Positions 48,131-57,209 of a stretch of 64,000 bases of DNA are shown piece by piece. Below the pieces are notes generated by a model that did not search any database, was not told where the DNA came from, and saw only the letters and a program-made list of their open reading frames with translations. This stretch comes from PALSA-1004 sp963829085 (GTDB taxonomy: Bacteria > Pseudomonadota > Gammaproteobacteria > Burkholderiales > SG8-41): positions 1 through 64,000 of the forward strand of contig CAWHHJ010000024.1 of NCBI GenBank assembly GCA_963829085.1. Reading direction: 5' to 3'. Position 1 is the stretch's first letter. Every line of letters begins with the position of its first letter. Made by a program: the position numbers and the translations under genes.

Positions 48131-49134
48131 AACTTGATCCGCGGATTCAGTATCGTATAGAGGACGTCGGCCGCGAAGTTGACCATGACGTAAATCACTG
48201 CAATCACCAGCACGCCGGCCTGCACGAGCGGGTAGTCGCGCGAGAACACCCCTTCAACGATCACACGCGCCAGTCCGGGCCAGCCAAACACGGTTTCAAC
48301 GATCGTGTTGCCGCCGAGCAGGTAACCGGTCTCGAGCGCCGCGACGGTGACTGTCGGAATCAAAGCGTTCTTCAATGCATGACGCAGAAGCACGCGAGAA
48401 CGGCTCAATCCCTTCGCCTCCGCGAACACGATGTAGTCCTGCTGCAGCACCTCTATCATTGAGGTTCGCGTCACGCGCATCAGCAGCGCCGCCATTGCAA
48501 GCCCGAGGGTGATCGCCGGCATAACGATGTGACGCAGCGCATTGAGAAAGGCATCAAGCCTGCCGCTCAGTACGCTATCGATCAGATACATTCCCGTGAT
48601 GCGGGGCACCTCGAACTCGAGATCGATACGTCCCGACACCGGCATCCAGCCGAGATACACGGCAAAAAATAGAATCAGCATGATGCCGAACCAAAAGCCG
48701 GGCATGGAAGTTCCGATGAGCGAAATCACCGTGGCGGCTTTATCGATCAATGAGCCGCGGCGGACGGCAGCGAGCACCCCGAGCGGGATTCCAACCGCCA
48801 GCGCGATCAGCATGGCCACGATCGTTAGCTCGAGCGTTGCAGGCAGCCGCTCGGCAATGACATCGGCGACGGGACGGCGGTGAAAGAAACTGCGGCCAAA
48901 GTCGCCTTTGACCGCGTTGGCTACGAAGTGTACGAAGCGCTCAGTCGCTGGTAAATCGAGACCCATGTCGTGGCGCAGGCTTTCCTTCTGCTCCGGCGTC
49001 ACGCGCTGGTCGCCCAGCATGATTTCGACCGGATCGCCCGGCGTCAGCGTCATCATCAGAAACACGACGAGACTGACGCCCAGCAGCACGGGAACAAGCT
49101 GCAGCAATCGCTCGACGATGAAGCCGAAACGCAC
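48127..49134 (-). CDS. ABC transporter permease, DppB/OppB type
   Basis: 335 residues starting at GTG 49134. RLLQLVPVLLGVSLVVFLMMTLTPGDPVEIMLG is the standard DppB beginning, then GLDLPATERFVHFVANAVKGDFGRSFFHRRPV, FWFGIMLILFFAVYLGWMPVSGRI, EAA loop EAKGLSRSRVLLRHALKNALIP, and GWPGLARVIVEGVFSRDYPLVQAGVLVIAVIYVMVNFAADVLYTILNPRI. It is 30 bases after the binding-protein gene. Confidence 0.93.
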   Translation of the reverse strand: MRFGFIVERLLQLVPVLLGVSLVVFLMMTLTPGDPVEIMLGDQRVTPEQKESLRHDMGLDLPATERFVHFVANAVKGDFGRSFFHRRPVADVIAERLPATLELTIVAMLIALAVGIPLGVLAAVRRGSLIDKAATVISLIGTSMPGFWFGIMLILFFAVYLGWMPVSGRIDLEFEVPRITGMYLIDSVLSGRLDAFLNALRHIVMPAITLGLAMAALLMRVTRTSMIEVLQQDYIVFAEAKGLSRSRVLLRHALKNALIPTVTVAALETGYLLGGNTIVETVFGWPGLARVIVEGVFSRDYPLVQAGVLVIAVIYVMVNFAADVLYTILNPRIKL

Positions 49135-49164
49135 TAGCGACTCATCTTCGCAGGTTCGCCCGAA

Positions 49165-50725
49165 TCATTTCACAAGATACGCACGATGCATGTTGATGCG
49201 GCTGTCCGTGCCCGGCTCCCAGCCCCTCAGGCGTGTACTTATCGCATAGATATCCTGCGGCACCCACAGGAAGATCCACGGCGCTTCCTCGGTGACAATG
49301 CGCTCGGCCTCGTGATACATGTCCGCGCGTTTCGTCGTATTCATCTCGCTTTCCGCAGCGTCGAGCAATTTGTCTACCTTGGGATTTGAATAGCCGGATG
49401 AATTGCCGCGGTCTTTGGTCTTCAGCGTCGGCACGAATATGCCTGTCGGGTCGAGCGCACCGCTGCCCCACGAGCTGAAATACATGTCGCGCTCTTTCTT
49501 ATCCGCTCGCCAGATCGGTGTCAGCACCGCACCTTCCCACACCTGCACTTTGGTGCGGATTCCGACTTTGGTCAGCATCGATGCAATAGCTTCAGCCTGG
49601 TCTTTGAACGCACCCTCGGTATCGAGCGTTACGTCGATTCCTTTGGCGAAACCGGCGTCAGCGAGCAGCTTTTTCGCCTTGTTGGGATCGAACTCGGTAC
49701 TCGCGCAATCCCTTTTTGTAGCCGAACGACTCGGGGCTCAGCACTCCGGCCACAGGTGTCGCCGCGTTGCCGAGCAGGCGATCGATCAACAGTTTCTTGT
49801 CGACCGCATGATTCGCGGCCTGGCGCACACGGACATCGCTGAATGGCGGCTTGGTTACATTCAGTGCGATAAAAAAAGTGCGCGTGCCGTTCGCCTTGAC
49901 GACCTTCGCCTTGCCGCTGCGCTCGATCGTGTTGATCGCGAACACCGGTACTTCATTGACGACATCGACTTCTCCCGCCATCAATGCGGCCATGCGTGAC
50001 GCATTCTCCGGAATAATCTTGAAGATGAGCCGGTCCGCTTTCGCCGCTCCTACCGGGGGAATCGCAGGGGCACCGCCATAATAATCGGCAAACCTTTCCA
50101 TGATGATACTGTCGCCCCGCCGCCATTCGACGAGCTTGAACGGGCCGGTGCCGTTGGCTTGCGTCGCCATGCCGTCGTTGCCGACTTTTTCGACAAATTT
50201 TCTGCTGACCACCTGTTGCGCCGGCAGCATGCGCTCAAACACGGGCCATGGCTCTTTCAGCTTGAATCGCACGGTGTAACGGTCGACAACGTCGGTCGAG
50301 ACCAACGGTCCGACCAGGCTCTGGCGCGGACTCGTTTGTCCGCCCATCGCTTTGTCTTTAGTCAGCCGGTCATATGTGAATTTGACGTCGTCAGCGGTCA
50401 TTTCGTCGCCGCTGTGAAACTTAACGCCCTTGCGCAGTTTCACTTCGTACGTAACGGGGTCTATCTGCCGCACCGATTCGGCGATCTCAGGCACTGTCTG
50501 GCTCTTGCTCGTTTGCGTCATTACGCCGTCATACAGATTGCGTATGACTGTTTCAGTCTCGCGTTTGCGATGGTTCGCCGGATCGAGCGTCAGCGCGTCC
50601 TGCGTAAAGCCGATCCGGACATCGGCGCACAGGGCGCTGGATGCTGATATGGCAAGCAAACCGGCAAAAAACAGCCGCGATGCGACGACGCGATCAATAA
50701 GAAAGAGACTGCGGATGTTCATCAT
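49165..50725 (-). pseudogene. ABC transporter substrate-binding protein, family 5 (DppA/OppA-like), one frameshift
   Basis: From the ATG at 50725 (GGAG ahead): a basic start and leader RLFFAGLLAISASSALCAD, then VRIGFTQDALTLDPANHRKRETETVIRNLYDGV, LRKGVKFHSGDEMTADDVKFTYDRL and VRQAANHAVDKKLLIDRLLG. Near 49697 the frame changes at a CC pair; dropping one C gives EFDPNKAKKLLADAGFAKG and then SMLTKVGIRTKVQVWEG to the end at 49165. Total length of about 519 residues is normal. Family 5 proteins bind peptides, nickel, glutathione or other small molecules. It heads the operon and is divergent from the RpiR regulator. Confidence 0.88.
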
Positions 50726-50893
50726 CGATACTCCTGCGTGTTCGATTCGTAGAACTTTTGACTCACGCTATCTTACCGCGCAAATGCGGGTTCGCTCCGG
50801 TGCAGCCTTATACGAAGCGCGACACATTTTGAATCGTGGTGCCAAAGCGAAGCGCGAGTCACTTTATTCGGTGTGCGGCGGCTTGACGGTGTT

Positions 50894-50928
50894 TATTTCA
50901 TAACATAGTATAACGAAATAATTATTTC
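50894..50928. promoter_or_regulatory. Candidate operator between the ABC operon and the RpiR gene
   Basis: Within a short AT-rich island between the divergent genes, GAAATAATTATTTC at 50915-50928 is a perfect 14-bp palindrome. A further TATTTC at 50894-50899 faces GAAATA at 50915-50920 across 15 bases, giving three half-sites. RpiR-family regulators are known to bind AT-rich palindromes near their own genes. The position, 24 bases ahead of the regulator start and about 165 bases from the ABC operon start, fits autoregulation or control of both directions. Confidence 0.55.
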
Positions 50929-50951
50929 ACAACAGCATTACACAAATCACG

Positions 50952-51812
50952 ATGGAACATGGCGGCGCCCTCTTCTCTCAGTTAAAAGACGGGCATCGTG
51001 ATTTGTCCAGAAATCACCGCCTGCTCGCCAGATACGTCGTTGACCATTACCAGGCGGTTGCATTCTCAACGATCAAAGAACTATCGCAGCAATCCGGCGT
51101 AAGCGAAGCAACCATCGTGCGCTTCGCGAAGGCAATGAAGTTCCGCGGATATCCTGAGCTTCAGCGCGAGGTACGCCGTATGGTCCGCGCGGACTTGAGG
51201 GGCACCGACCGGTTCAAGCTGACTTACACCGGGGGAATGCCGCACAAGAAAGGTCCGCTCTCCGCCATCATCGCCAGGGAAATGGATAACCTCGCCTCAC
51301 TGCAACAGACTTTCGATGCCAAAGCGTTCCGTCAGGCGGTTGCAACGCTGCGCAGTGCGAGCGAGATCGTCGTCGCCGGCATGCGCAGCACCGCATCGCT
51401 CGCGCAGCACCTCTGGTTCGGACTCGACAAAATAGAGCTGCGGGTCACTCGCGTCACTGCGATCACGACTGAGACCTACGATCACATTGCGCGCCTGGGC
51501 GCTAAAGCATGCGTGGTGGTTATTGGTTTTCCGCGTTACCTGCGCGAGCTTGTCGAGCTGCTTGATTACGCCAAACGCCGCGGGCTGAAGACCGTCGCTA
51601 TAACCGATAGCGCGTTCTCCGCTTTGCGCGCCGACATCATGCTTTGCGCGCCGGCTGAATCGGCCTCGTTTGTTGCCGCACATGGCGCCGTGCTGATCCT
51701 GATCAATGCGCTGCTCCAGGACATAAGCGCACTCGATAAAACGCACACGCTCCGAGCTCTGAATCGCTTCGAAGCAGTGGCGGACGATAGATCGTATTTT
51801 CATACCGCATAA
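50952..51812 (+). CDS. MurR/RpiR-family transcriptional regulator
   Basis: 286 residues: an N-terminal helix-turn-helix domain (SRNHRLLARYVVDHYQAVAF, STIKELSQQSGVSEATIVRFAKAMKFRGYPELQ) and a C-terminal SIS domain (about 130-270) with EIVVAGMRSTASLAQHLWFGL, VVIGFPRYLRELVELLDYAKRRGLKTVAITDS. SIS domains bind phosphosugars or related ligands. It is the only DNA-binding protein seen in the window and begins an operon with AtuA copy 2, DUF4387 copy 2 and perhaps an alpha/beta hydrolase. A palindrome lies just upstream. No clear Shine-Dalgarno. Confidence 0.92.
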   Translation: MEHGGALFSQLKDGHRDLSRNHRLLARYVVDHYQAVAFSTIKELSQQSGVSEATIVRFAKAMKFRGYPELQREVRRMVRADLRGTDRFKLTYTGGMPHKKGPLSAIIAREMDNLASLQQTFDAKAFRQAVATLRSASEIVVAGMRSTASLAQHLWFGLDKIELRVTRVTAITTETYDHIARLGAKACVVVIGFPRYLRELVELLDYAKRRGLKTVAITDSAFSALRADIMLCAPAESASFVAAHGAVLILINALLQDISALDKTHTLRALNRFEAVADDRSYFHTA

Positions 51813-51827
51813 AAAGGGCTTACTCAA

Positions 51828-53189
51828 ATGGCGACCAAGCAAAATCTGCGCATCCTGATTTCGACCGGACACCTGGGAACCGCTCCCTCCGCCCCTGAAA
51901 GCTTTCATCGCGGCATGGACACCAATCCGGATTACGTGGTCGCCGATGCCGGCAGTTCCGACCCCGGTCCTGTTTATCTCGGCGAAGACATCCGCATGGG
52001 TCATTTCGACCGCGAGGAATTGGAGCTGCTGCTGACGGCGTCGCGTAAGAAGGGCATACCCCTTATTGTCGGCTCGGCCCGCGACGCAGGCACTAATGCA
52101 GGCGTTGATGAATTCGTTGGCATCATCAAGGATGTCGCCCTTCAGCACCGGATTCCCAAATTCAAGGTGGGATACTTTTATTCCGAGGTGCCTCGGGAAT
52201 TTGTGAAGCGCAAGTTAAAAGAGAATGGCGCGATTGCGGGGCTCGGGGGCTTCGGCGCCCTGACCGAAGAAGAATTGGAAAAGACTACGCGGGTCGTTGC
52301 CGTCGCGGGAGTACACCCGTTCATGAAGCTTCTGGATATGGGCGCGGACGTCATCATCGCCGGCCGCTGCGGTGACATTACCTTCACGGCGGCGCCGTGT
52401 ATCAGGGCGGGTTTTCCCGAGGCGCTCGCCTATCACATGGGAAAAATGATCGAGTGTGCGTCGTTGGTTGCCGAACCCTTCATGGGCAAGGAAACAGTGA
52501 TCGGGACGATCTCGCAGGAAGACATCAAGATCACGCCATACCATCCCGACCAGCGCTGCACCATCGCGTCGGTGGCTGGACATTCGATGTACGAGCGTGA
52601 CAATCCGTTCTACGAGTACACGCTCGGCGGGATGATCGACATGAGCAACTGCAGCTACGCGCAGCACGACGAGCGGACCTGCCGCATCTCGGGGGCGACG
52701 TGGGCTCCAGCGAAGGAACTTCGGGTGAAGATCGAGGGCGCCAAGAAAGTGGGGGAACGCTACATGGGCTTTGCCGGTATTCGCGACCCTCATCTTGTGC
52801 GTAACGTCGACAAGGTAGTCGAATGGAGCAGGGCCAGCACCGCGCGAATTTTCGGCAAGGACCGCTACGAGCTGTTCTTCCACGTGTTCGGGAAAAACGG
52901 TGTTCTCAAAGAACTCGAACCCGTCAAGGACTCAAAAGCGCATGAGCTGGGGGTCGTGGTGGAAGTGGTTGCTGACGACGACGCGCTTGCGCAAAAAATT
53001 ACCGACTTCGCATTGCGGATGTTTTTCTTCGCGCGCATTCCCGGCGTCAAGGGCACCGCCGGCGCGGCGGCGACGACCCGCTTGCCGATGCGAGCGACGC
53101 CCGGCTATCAGTGGACGGTAAACCATACGATGCGGATCGATGATCCAATGCAACTCTTCCCCGTTCACATGACGGACGCAGGCATTTGA
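51828..53189 (+). CDS. AtuA-family (DUF1446) protein, copy 2, intact
   Basis: 453 residues: RILISTGHLGTAPSAPESFHRGM, DAGSSDPGPVYLGEDIRMG, PKFKVGYFYSEVPREFVKRKL, VAVAGVHPFMKLLDMGADVIIAGRCGDITFTAAPCI, MGKMIECASLVAEPFMGKETV, QRCTIASVAGHSMYERDNPFYEYTLGGMIDMSNC and a C-terminal domain with ALRMFFFARIPGVKGTAGAAATTRLP. It aligns along its length with the broken copy at 43856-45221 but is clearly divergent, so it is not a recent duplication. Starts 15 bases after the RpiR gene. Function unknown. Confidence 0.9.
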   Translation: MATKQNLRILISTGHLGTAPSAPESFHRGMDTNPDYVVADAGSSDPGPVYLGEDIRMGHFDREELELLLTASRKKGIPLIVGSARDAGTNAGVDEFVGIIKDVALQHRIPKFKVGYFYSEVPREFVKRKLKENGAIAGLGGFGALTEEELEKTTRVVAVAGVHPFMKLLDMGADVIIAGRCGDITFTAAPCIRAGFPEALAYHMGKMIECASLVAEPFMGKETVIGTISQEDIKITPYHPDQRCTIASVAGHSMYERDNPFYEYTLGGMIDMSNCSYAQHDERTCRISGATWAPAKELRVKIEGAKKVGERYMGFAGIRDPHLVRNVDKVVEWSRASTARIFGKDRYELFFHVFGKNGVLKELEPVKDSKAHELGVVVEVVADDDALAQKITDFALRMFFFARIPGVKGTAGAAATTRLPMRATPGYQWTVNHTMRIDDPMQLFPVHMTDAGI

Positions 53190-53307
53190 TCGGTCGCAAG
53201 CGCCTGACCGGTTTGAGTCGACGCTCACCTCTGCGTGCCCGACAGAGTAGCGAGTGAGCGATGAAGCTATGCCATTCAGTACCAGTCACTCGACAGGAGA
53301 ACACAGC

Positions 53308-53625
53308 ATGACAGCGATAAAGCTAGGAGAACTGGCCACCACTGTTCGCAGCAAAAACGCGGGCGTTAACCAGGTTACTTTCGATATTATTTTTCGCACT
53401 CCAGAAGACTACGAGCGAGCGCGCAAGAGCGGCGTGCTCAGTCGCGATGCGATTGCGCGTCTATTCGGTATGCCTGACGAGCGTATTTCCGACTTCGTGG
53501 AGTTCGACGTCGCGAACGCAATTAAATTCACGCTGTTTCGAACACGTCCGGGCGGCAGCCCGGGCGATTGGGACATGCTGGGATGCCAGCAGTATGGCCC
53601 GCTGCTCGAGGTGGTAATACCTTAA
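53308..53625 (+). CDS. DUF4387 family protein, copy 2
   Basis: 105 residues from the ATG at 53308, with GGAGA upstream. LATTVRSKNAGVNQVTFDIIFRTPEDYERARKSGVLSRDAIARLFGMPDERISDFVEFDVANAIKFTLFR matches copy 1 almost segment by segment, and the end GDWDMLGCQQYGPLLEVVIP is also shared. It follows AtuA copy 2 by about 118 bases, again keeping AtuA then DUF4387 order. The pair probably works together. Confidence 0.87.
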   Translation: MTAIKLGELATTVRSKNAGVNQVTFDIIFRTPEDYERARKSGVLSRDAIARLFGMPDERISDFVEFDVANAIKFTLFRTRPGGSPGDWDMLGCQQYGPLLEVVIP

Positions 53626-53704
53626 CCGGGCGTCTTGCTTGTTGGCACGCGCAAAACCGTTTACATTCGTGCGCTTTGTCAAACATGTAAGGTAAAACGT
53701 ACTC

Positions 53705-54535
53705 ATGCCCTTCGTCGAGCGGCCTAACGCACCGAGCCTGCACTATGTCGTCGACGATTACACCGACCCGTGGAAGAACGCGCCCTACCTAGTGCTGCAG
53801 CATGGCAACGGACGCTCGTCCCGGTTCTGGTACAGCTGGGTCCCCTACTTAAGCCGCTTCTACAAGATCGTGCGGCCCGACGTCCGCGGTCTCGGACTTT
53901 CCGCCGCCGATTTCGATCTGGAACGCGACTTCACGCTCGAAACGTGTGCCGCTGACTTGCTGGCGATTATCGACGACATCGGCGCGGAATCCATGCATAT
54001 CTGCGGCGAATCAATGGGCGGCATGATCGGAATGGCGGTTGCGGCGTTGCACCCGTCGCGTGTACGCACGCTGACGCTCGTATCAACGCCCATCAGGATC
54101 AACGAACGCGGCAAGGTAGATTTTTCTAAAGCCGGTGCGACGCCTGACGCGGGCGTCGATGCATGGTTGGAGCAAAGCAATCGCAACATGCGTTTCCCGC
54201 CCGAAGCCGATCCGGGCCTCGTCGCCTGGTACAACGCGGAATTCAAGCGCAACCGGCGCGAAGTTCAGGCTGCGATGGGCGAGCTCGTGAATCGCGCAGA
54301 CGTTTCTTCATATCTTGCAAAAGTGAAAGTTCCGGTGCTCGGTCTATATCCTACGGCGGGCCCGCTAACGACGCCGGACCAGGAACAGACGCTGATCGAT
54401 AGCATCGAAAATTTCCGGCTCGTGCATATGCCTTCGTCGTTCCACAAGATTCAGCTCATTTTTCCGGCTGCCTGCGCAAATCATCTGCTTCATTTCATCG
54501 CGCAGCACGACGGTATCGCCTGCCGCGAAAGCTGA
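53705..54535 (+). CDS. Alpha/beta hydrolase, downstream of AtuA/DUF4387
   Basis: 276 residues: YVVDDYTDPWKNAPYLVLQHGNGRSSRFWYSWVPYLSRF, ICGESMGGMIGMAVAALHPSRVRTLTLVSTP with the nucleophile serine, and near the end LGLYPTAGPLTTPDQEQTL and HMPSSFHKIQL with the likely acid and histidine. It resembles the 35840 hydrolase. No signal peptide. The gap of 79 bases to DUF4387 copy 2 suggests the same operon. It could hydrolyse the product or substrate of the AtuA/DUF4387 pair. Confidence 0.88.
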   Translation: MPFVERPNAPSLHYVVDDYTDPWKNAPYLVLQHGNGRSSRFWYSWVPYLSRFYKIVRPDVRGLGLSAADFDLERDFTLETCAADLLAIIDDIGAESMHICGESMGGMIGMAVAALHPSRVRTLTLVSTPIRINERGKVDFSKAGATPDAGVDAWLEQSNRNMRFPPEADPGLVAWYNAEFKRNRREVQAAMGELVNRADVSSYLAKVKVPVLGLYPTAGPLTTPDQEQTLIDSIENFRLVHMPSSFHKIQLIFPAACANHLLHFIAQHDGIACRES

Positions 54536-54538
54536 GCG

Positions 54539-55261
54539 TCACGCCGCTTTTATGGCGGCTTCGTTCTCGAACGCGAAATCAGGGTCAAGCTCGCGCAATG
54601 CATCGCGCTCGCGACTGCTGGCTTCCTGTGTCGGCCCGGCACCATTCGCATCGAACTTGAACCCGGTGCGTTTGACGACTTCTTCCAGGCTCGATTGCGG
54701 GTGCCATGACTCGAGCGCGAGCCGGCCGTTGCGCCGCTGAAAGACGGCAATCGGCGTAATCAGCGCGGCCAGATTGCCGGCTGCCGTTACAAAGTCGAGC
54801 TTATCGACGAGTGTGCGCGGACTGTGCTCCGTGCGCCACGTTACGATACGCTTCGCGGTCGGCAACATCACCGCAGCCCCTCCTCCGCCCGGCAAGCGTA
54901 CTTTCGGCTCATGCCATGAACCGATGGCGGACACGTTCGTGCGGCCTTCAGCGTCGATCTGGGCGCACCCGAGATAGGCGAGATCCATGCCGCCGCGCGC
55001 GCACAGATCATAAAAGTCTTCATTCGCAAAGATCGCTGCCGAGCCGGCTACGATCGCCGGATCGCTGCTCGAATGCGGAATCTTCCGCGGTTGCGGCTCG
55101 ACGCCGCCGGCGACGTTGATGTACGTAAAATGGAAATCGTAAGCGCGCTTCGCGAGCAGGCAGGCGAGCATCGGCAGCGTGGAATTGACGCCGCTGAACG
55201 TAATCTCGTGCGGACGTATCTGGCGCGCGAGATTGATCACAATGTACGAGAATGGACTCAT
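54539..55261 (-). CDS. CoA-transferase subunit B (glutaconate CoA-transferase GctB-like)
   Basis: 240 residues: ARQIRPHEITFSGVNSTLPMLACLLAKRAY, YINVAGGVEPQP, AGSAAIFANEDFYDLCARGGMDLAYLGCAQIDAEGRTNVSAIGSWHEPKVRLPGGGGAAVM and RRIV-type end. This is the beta subunit pattern of class I CoA-transferases that act on dicarboxylates or 3-oxoadipate. It follows the A subunit by 22 bases. The active-site glutamate is normally in the alpha or beta subunit depending on subgroup and was not assigned here. Stop lies three bases from the converging hydrolase. Confidence 0.88.
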   Translation of the reverse strand: MSPFSYIVINLARQIRPHEITFSGVNSTLPMLACLLAKRAYDFHFTYINVAGGVEPQPRKIPHSSSDPAIVAGSAAIFANEDFYDLCARGGMDLAYLGCAQIDAEGRTNVSAIGSWHEPKVRLPGGGGAAVMLPTAKRIVTWRTEHSPRTLVDKLDFVTAAGNLAALITPIAVFQRRNGRLALESWHPQSSLEEVVKRTGFKFDANGAGPTQEASSRERDALRELDPDFAFENEAAIKAA

Positions 55262-55283
55262 TGTTGGGAGTGCGCGCGCGTAG

Positions 55284-56109
55284 TTACGCCGATACCAATG
55301 ACGCCTCCGGCGCTACTTCGAGGTGCGCTTCCAAACCGCTAGGTTCATCGCGCATGTAACGTTCGACGGCGAGATAATCGATTTCATACAGCGGATGCAT
55401 CGAACCCGGCCACGCGCCATTGGGTGCGATCGCTACAGCTTCGACCATAAAAGCCGGGTACGAGCGTGAGCTCGGGTTGCAGGCGCAGCACGTCCGTCGG
55501 TACAAGCCGTTCGGCGGTAATCAGCACGCGTTTCGCGGCACGCGTAATCGGGTGATCCCAGAATGGTGTGCCATAGACGCGCGCATTACCCAGCTCGTCA
55601 ACTTCATTCACATGGATCACCGCAACGTCGGGCCGGATCGCCGGAATCACATACACTTCCTTACCCGTGTAAGGATCGGCGACCGTTTTCCAGTCGTTGA
55701 TCTGTGCGAGATCACTGCCGAAGACACCCCCCACCGGCTGGAAGGGAATCCCATAGGAGGCTGCACGCAGCCCCGCGACGAGCGTCATTCAAGCGTGCTC
55801 TTCGAAGCGCGCCTCCTTGCGCTCGATTGCCTTTCTGAACCAGCGTGCAAGACCGAAGTTGCCTTCCATGGCGACAATGCCGGCACGTACTTTCGCCGCG
55901 GCACCTGCGCGGCACAAGAGATCGACGTCGTATCCCGGCGATGGTTTGATAATCTCGAGTCCGCGTTTTTTCATGCGCACGAGTTCACGCACTAATGCAA
56001 ACGGGCCGCGATGAAGAAAGCTGCCGCCGATAGCGACGGACGTGTTATCGGCGATGCGGCCGGCCAGTTCGCGCAGGCTCACGACTTTAATGGGTGCCGT
56101 AGCTGTCAT
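55284..56109 (-). pseudogene. CoA-transferase subunit A (GctA-like), in-frame TGA and a frameshift
   Basis: From 56109: VVSLRELAGRIADNTSVAIGGSFLHRGPFALVRELVRM, then FRKAIERKEARFEEHA and a TGA at 55789-55791. The next codon, in the same frame, is ATG followed by TLVAGLRAASYGIPFQPVGGVFGSDL, which is normal subunit A sequence. Near 55448 a second break occurs at GG; dropping one G gives LVPAFMVEAVAIAPNGAWPG and the normal end MHPLYEIDYLAVERYMRDEP. Total length of about 275 residues fits. Together with subunit B it would transfer CoA to a small dicarboxylate. The two lesions may be decay or sequence error. Confidence 0.85.
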
Positions 56110-56231
56110 GGATGTTTCCTCCTATAGCTTGCCGCAGTCATCATAGCATCGGCTCAATCGAGGGCACATCTGAGCCCCCTCCATCGATGTCATAATTCAG
56201 CAACAGAGAATCACTAAAAACGCCGCTCGCT

Positions 56232-57209
56232 TTGCTGATCCCGAATGGTCCTATCCCGTACTCGATGGCGATGCTGGTCGCCATCGCCACCGCGTCTGCG
56301 CATGCAGCGATGCCTTACCCCACCAAACCGATTCGCTTCATCGTTGCCGTGCCGCCGGGCGGCCCCGCTGATACCTTATCGCGACTCCTCGGGCCGCGCC
56401 TCACCGCTGCTTTAGGACAACCGGTGATAATCGACAATCGATCGGGTGCAAATGGCAACATTGCTTATGAGATGACGGCGCGCGCGGCGCCCGACGGACA
56501 CACGATTACGTCGGTAGCGGCAGGCATTGCGATCAACCCCAGTCTCTATAGCGACGTCAAGTTCGATCCGGTGAAGGACTATGCACCGATTACGCAGGCC
56601 ATATCGGTGCCGAACATCCTGCTCGTGCATCCATCGGTCGCTGCCGCTTCCATACAGGAACTGATATCAGTCGCGAAATCGCGACCGGGACAATTCGTGT
56701 TTGCTTCTGCCGGCAGCGGCACGTCGGGACATCTCGCGCTCGAACAGTTCCGCCTGTTGTCTGGTATACACGTTGTCCATGTACCGTATAAAGGCGGAGG
56801 TCCGGCGCTGACAGAACTTGTTGCAGGTCACGTGCAAGCTTTGTTCAGCATCGCGCTGGTTGCCATTCCGCAGGTGAAAGCCGGCCGGGTGAGAGCGCTT
56901 GCCATCACGAGTCTCCAACGGTCGGCGCTCGTGCGCGAGTTGCCGACGGTCGCTGAATCCGGATTCCCGGGCTTCGAGTGCATCGGCTGGTTCGGGGTTG
57001 TCGCCCCCGCCGGAACACCGCAGCCGATTGTTGCAGTGTTGCATCGTGAGATCACGCGTGCACTGCGCGAGCCTGATATCGAGCAACGACTGCGGGAGCA
57101 AGGCGCGGATGTTGTCGCAAGCTCGCGCGATGAGTTCGCACGGTACATTTCAGCTGAGCAGCTAAAATGGTCGGCCGTCATCAAACAGGCCGGAATCAAA
57201 ATTGATTAA
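56232..57209 (+). CDS. Bug/TctC-family periplasmic substrate-binding protein
   Basis: About 325 residues from a TTG at 56232; an ATG at 56265 would shorten the leader (MAMLVAIATASAHAAMPYP) and leave it with no basic residue, and no other start exists before the upstream stop. Body: VAVPPGGPADTLSRLLGPRLTAALG, NRSGANGNIAYEMTARAAPDGHTI, VKFDPVKDYAPITQA, HPSVAAASIQELISVAKSRPGQFVFASAGSG and HVPYKGGGPALTELVAGH. Its stop overlaps the start of a second Bug gene by eight bases. Confidence 0.88.
   Translation: MLIPNGPIPYSMAMLVAIATASAHAAMPYPTKPIRFIVAVPPGGPADTLSRLLGPRLTAALGQPVIIDNRSGANGNIAYEMTARAAPDGHTITSVAAGIAINPSLYSDVKFDPVKDYAPITQAISVPNILLVHPSVAAASIQELISVAKSRPGQFVFASAGSGTSGHLALEQFRLLSGIHVVHVPYKGGGPALTELVAGHVQALFSIALVAIPQVKAGRVRALAITSLQRSALVRELPTVAESGFPGFECIGWFGVVAPAGTPQPIVAVLHREITRALREPDIEQRLREQGADVVASSRDEFARYISAEQLKWSAVIKQAGIKID

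Noticed and set aside
43391..53625. The two AtuA/DUF4387 pairs as a recent inverted duplication
   Set aside because: The protein copies are clearly divergent along their length, so the duplication is old or the copies have separate origins.
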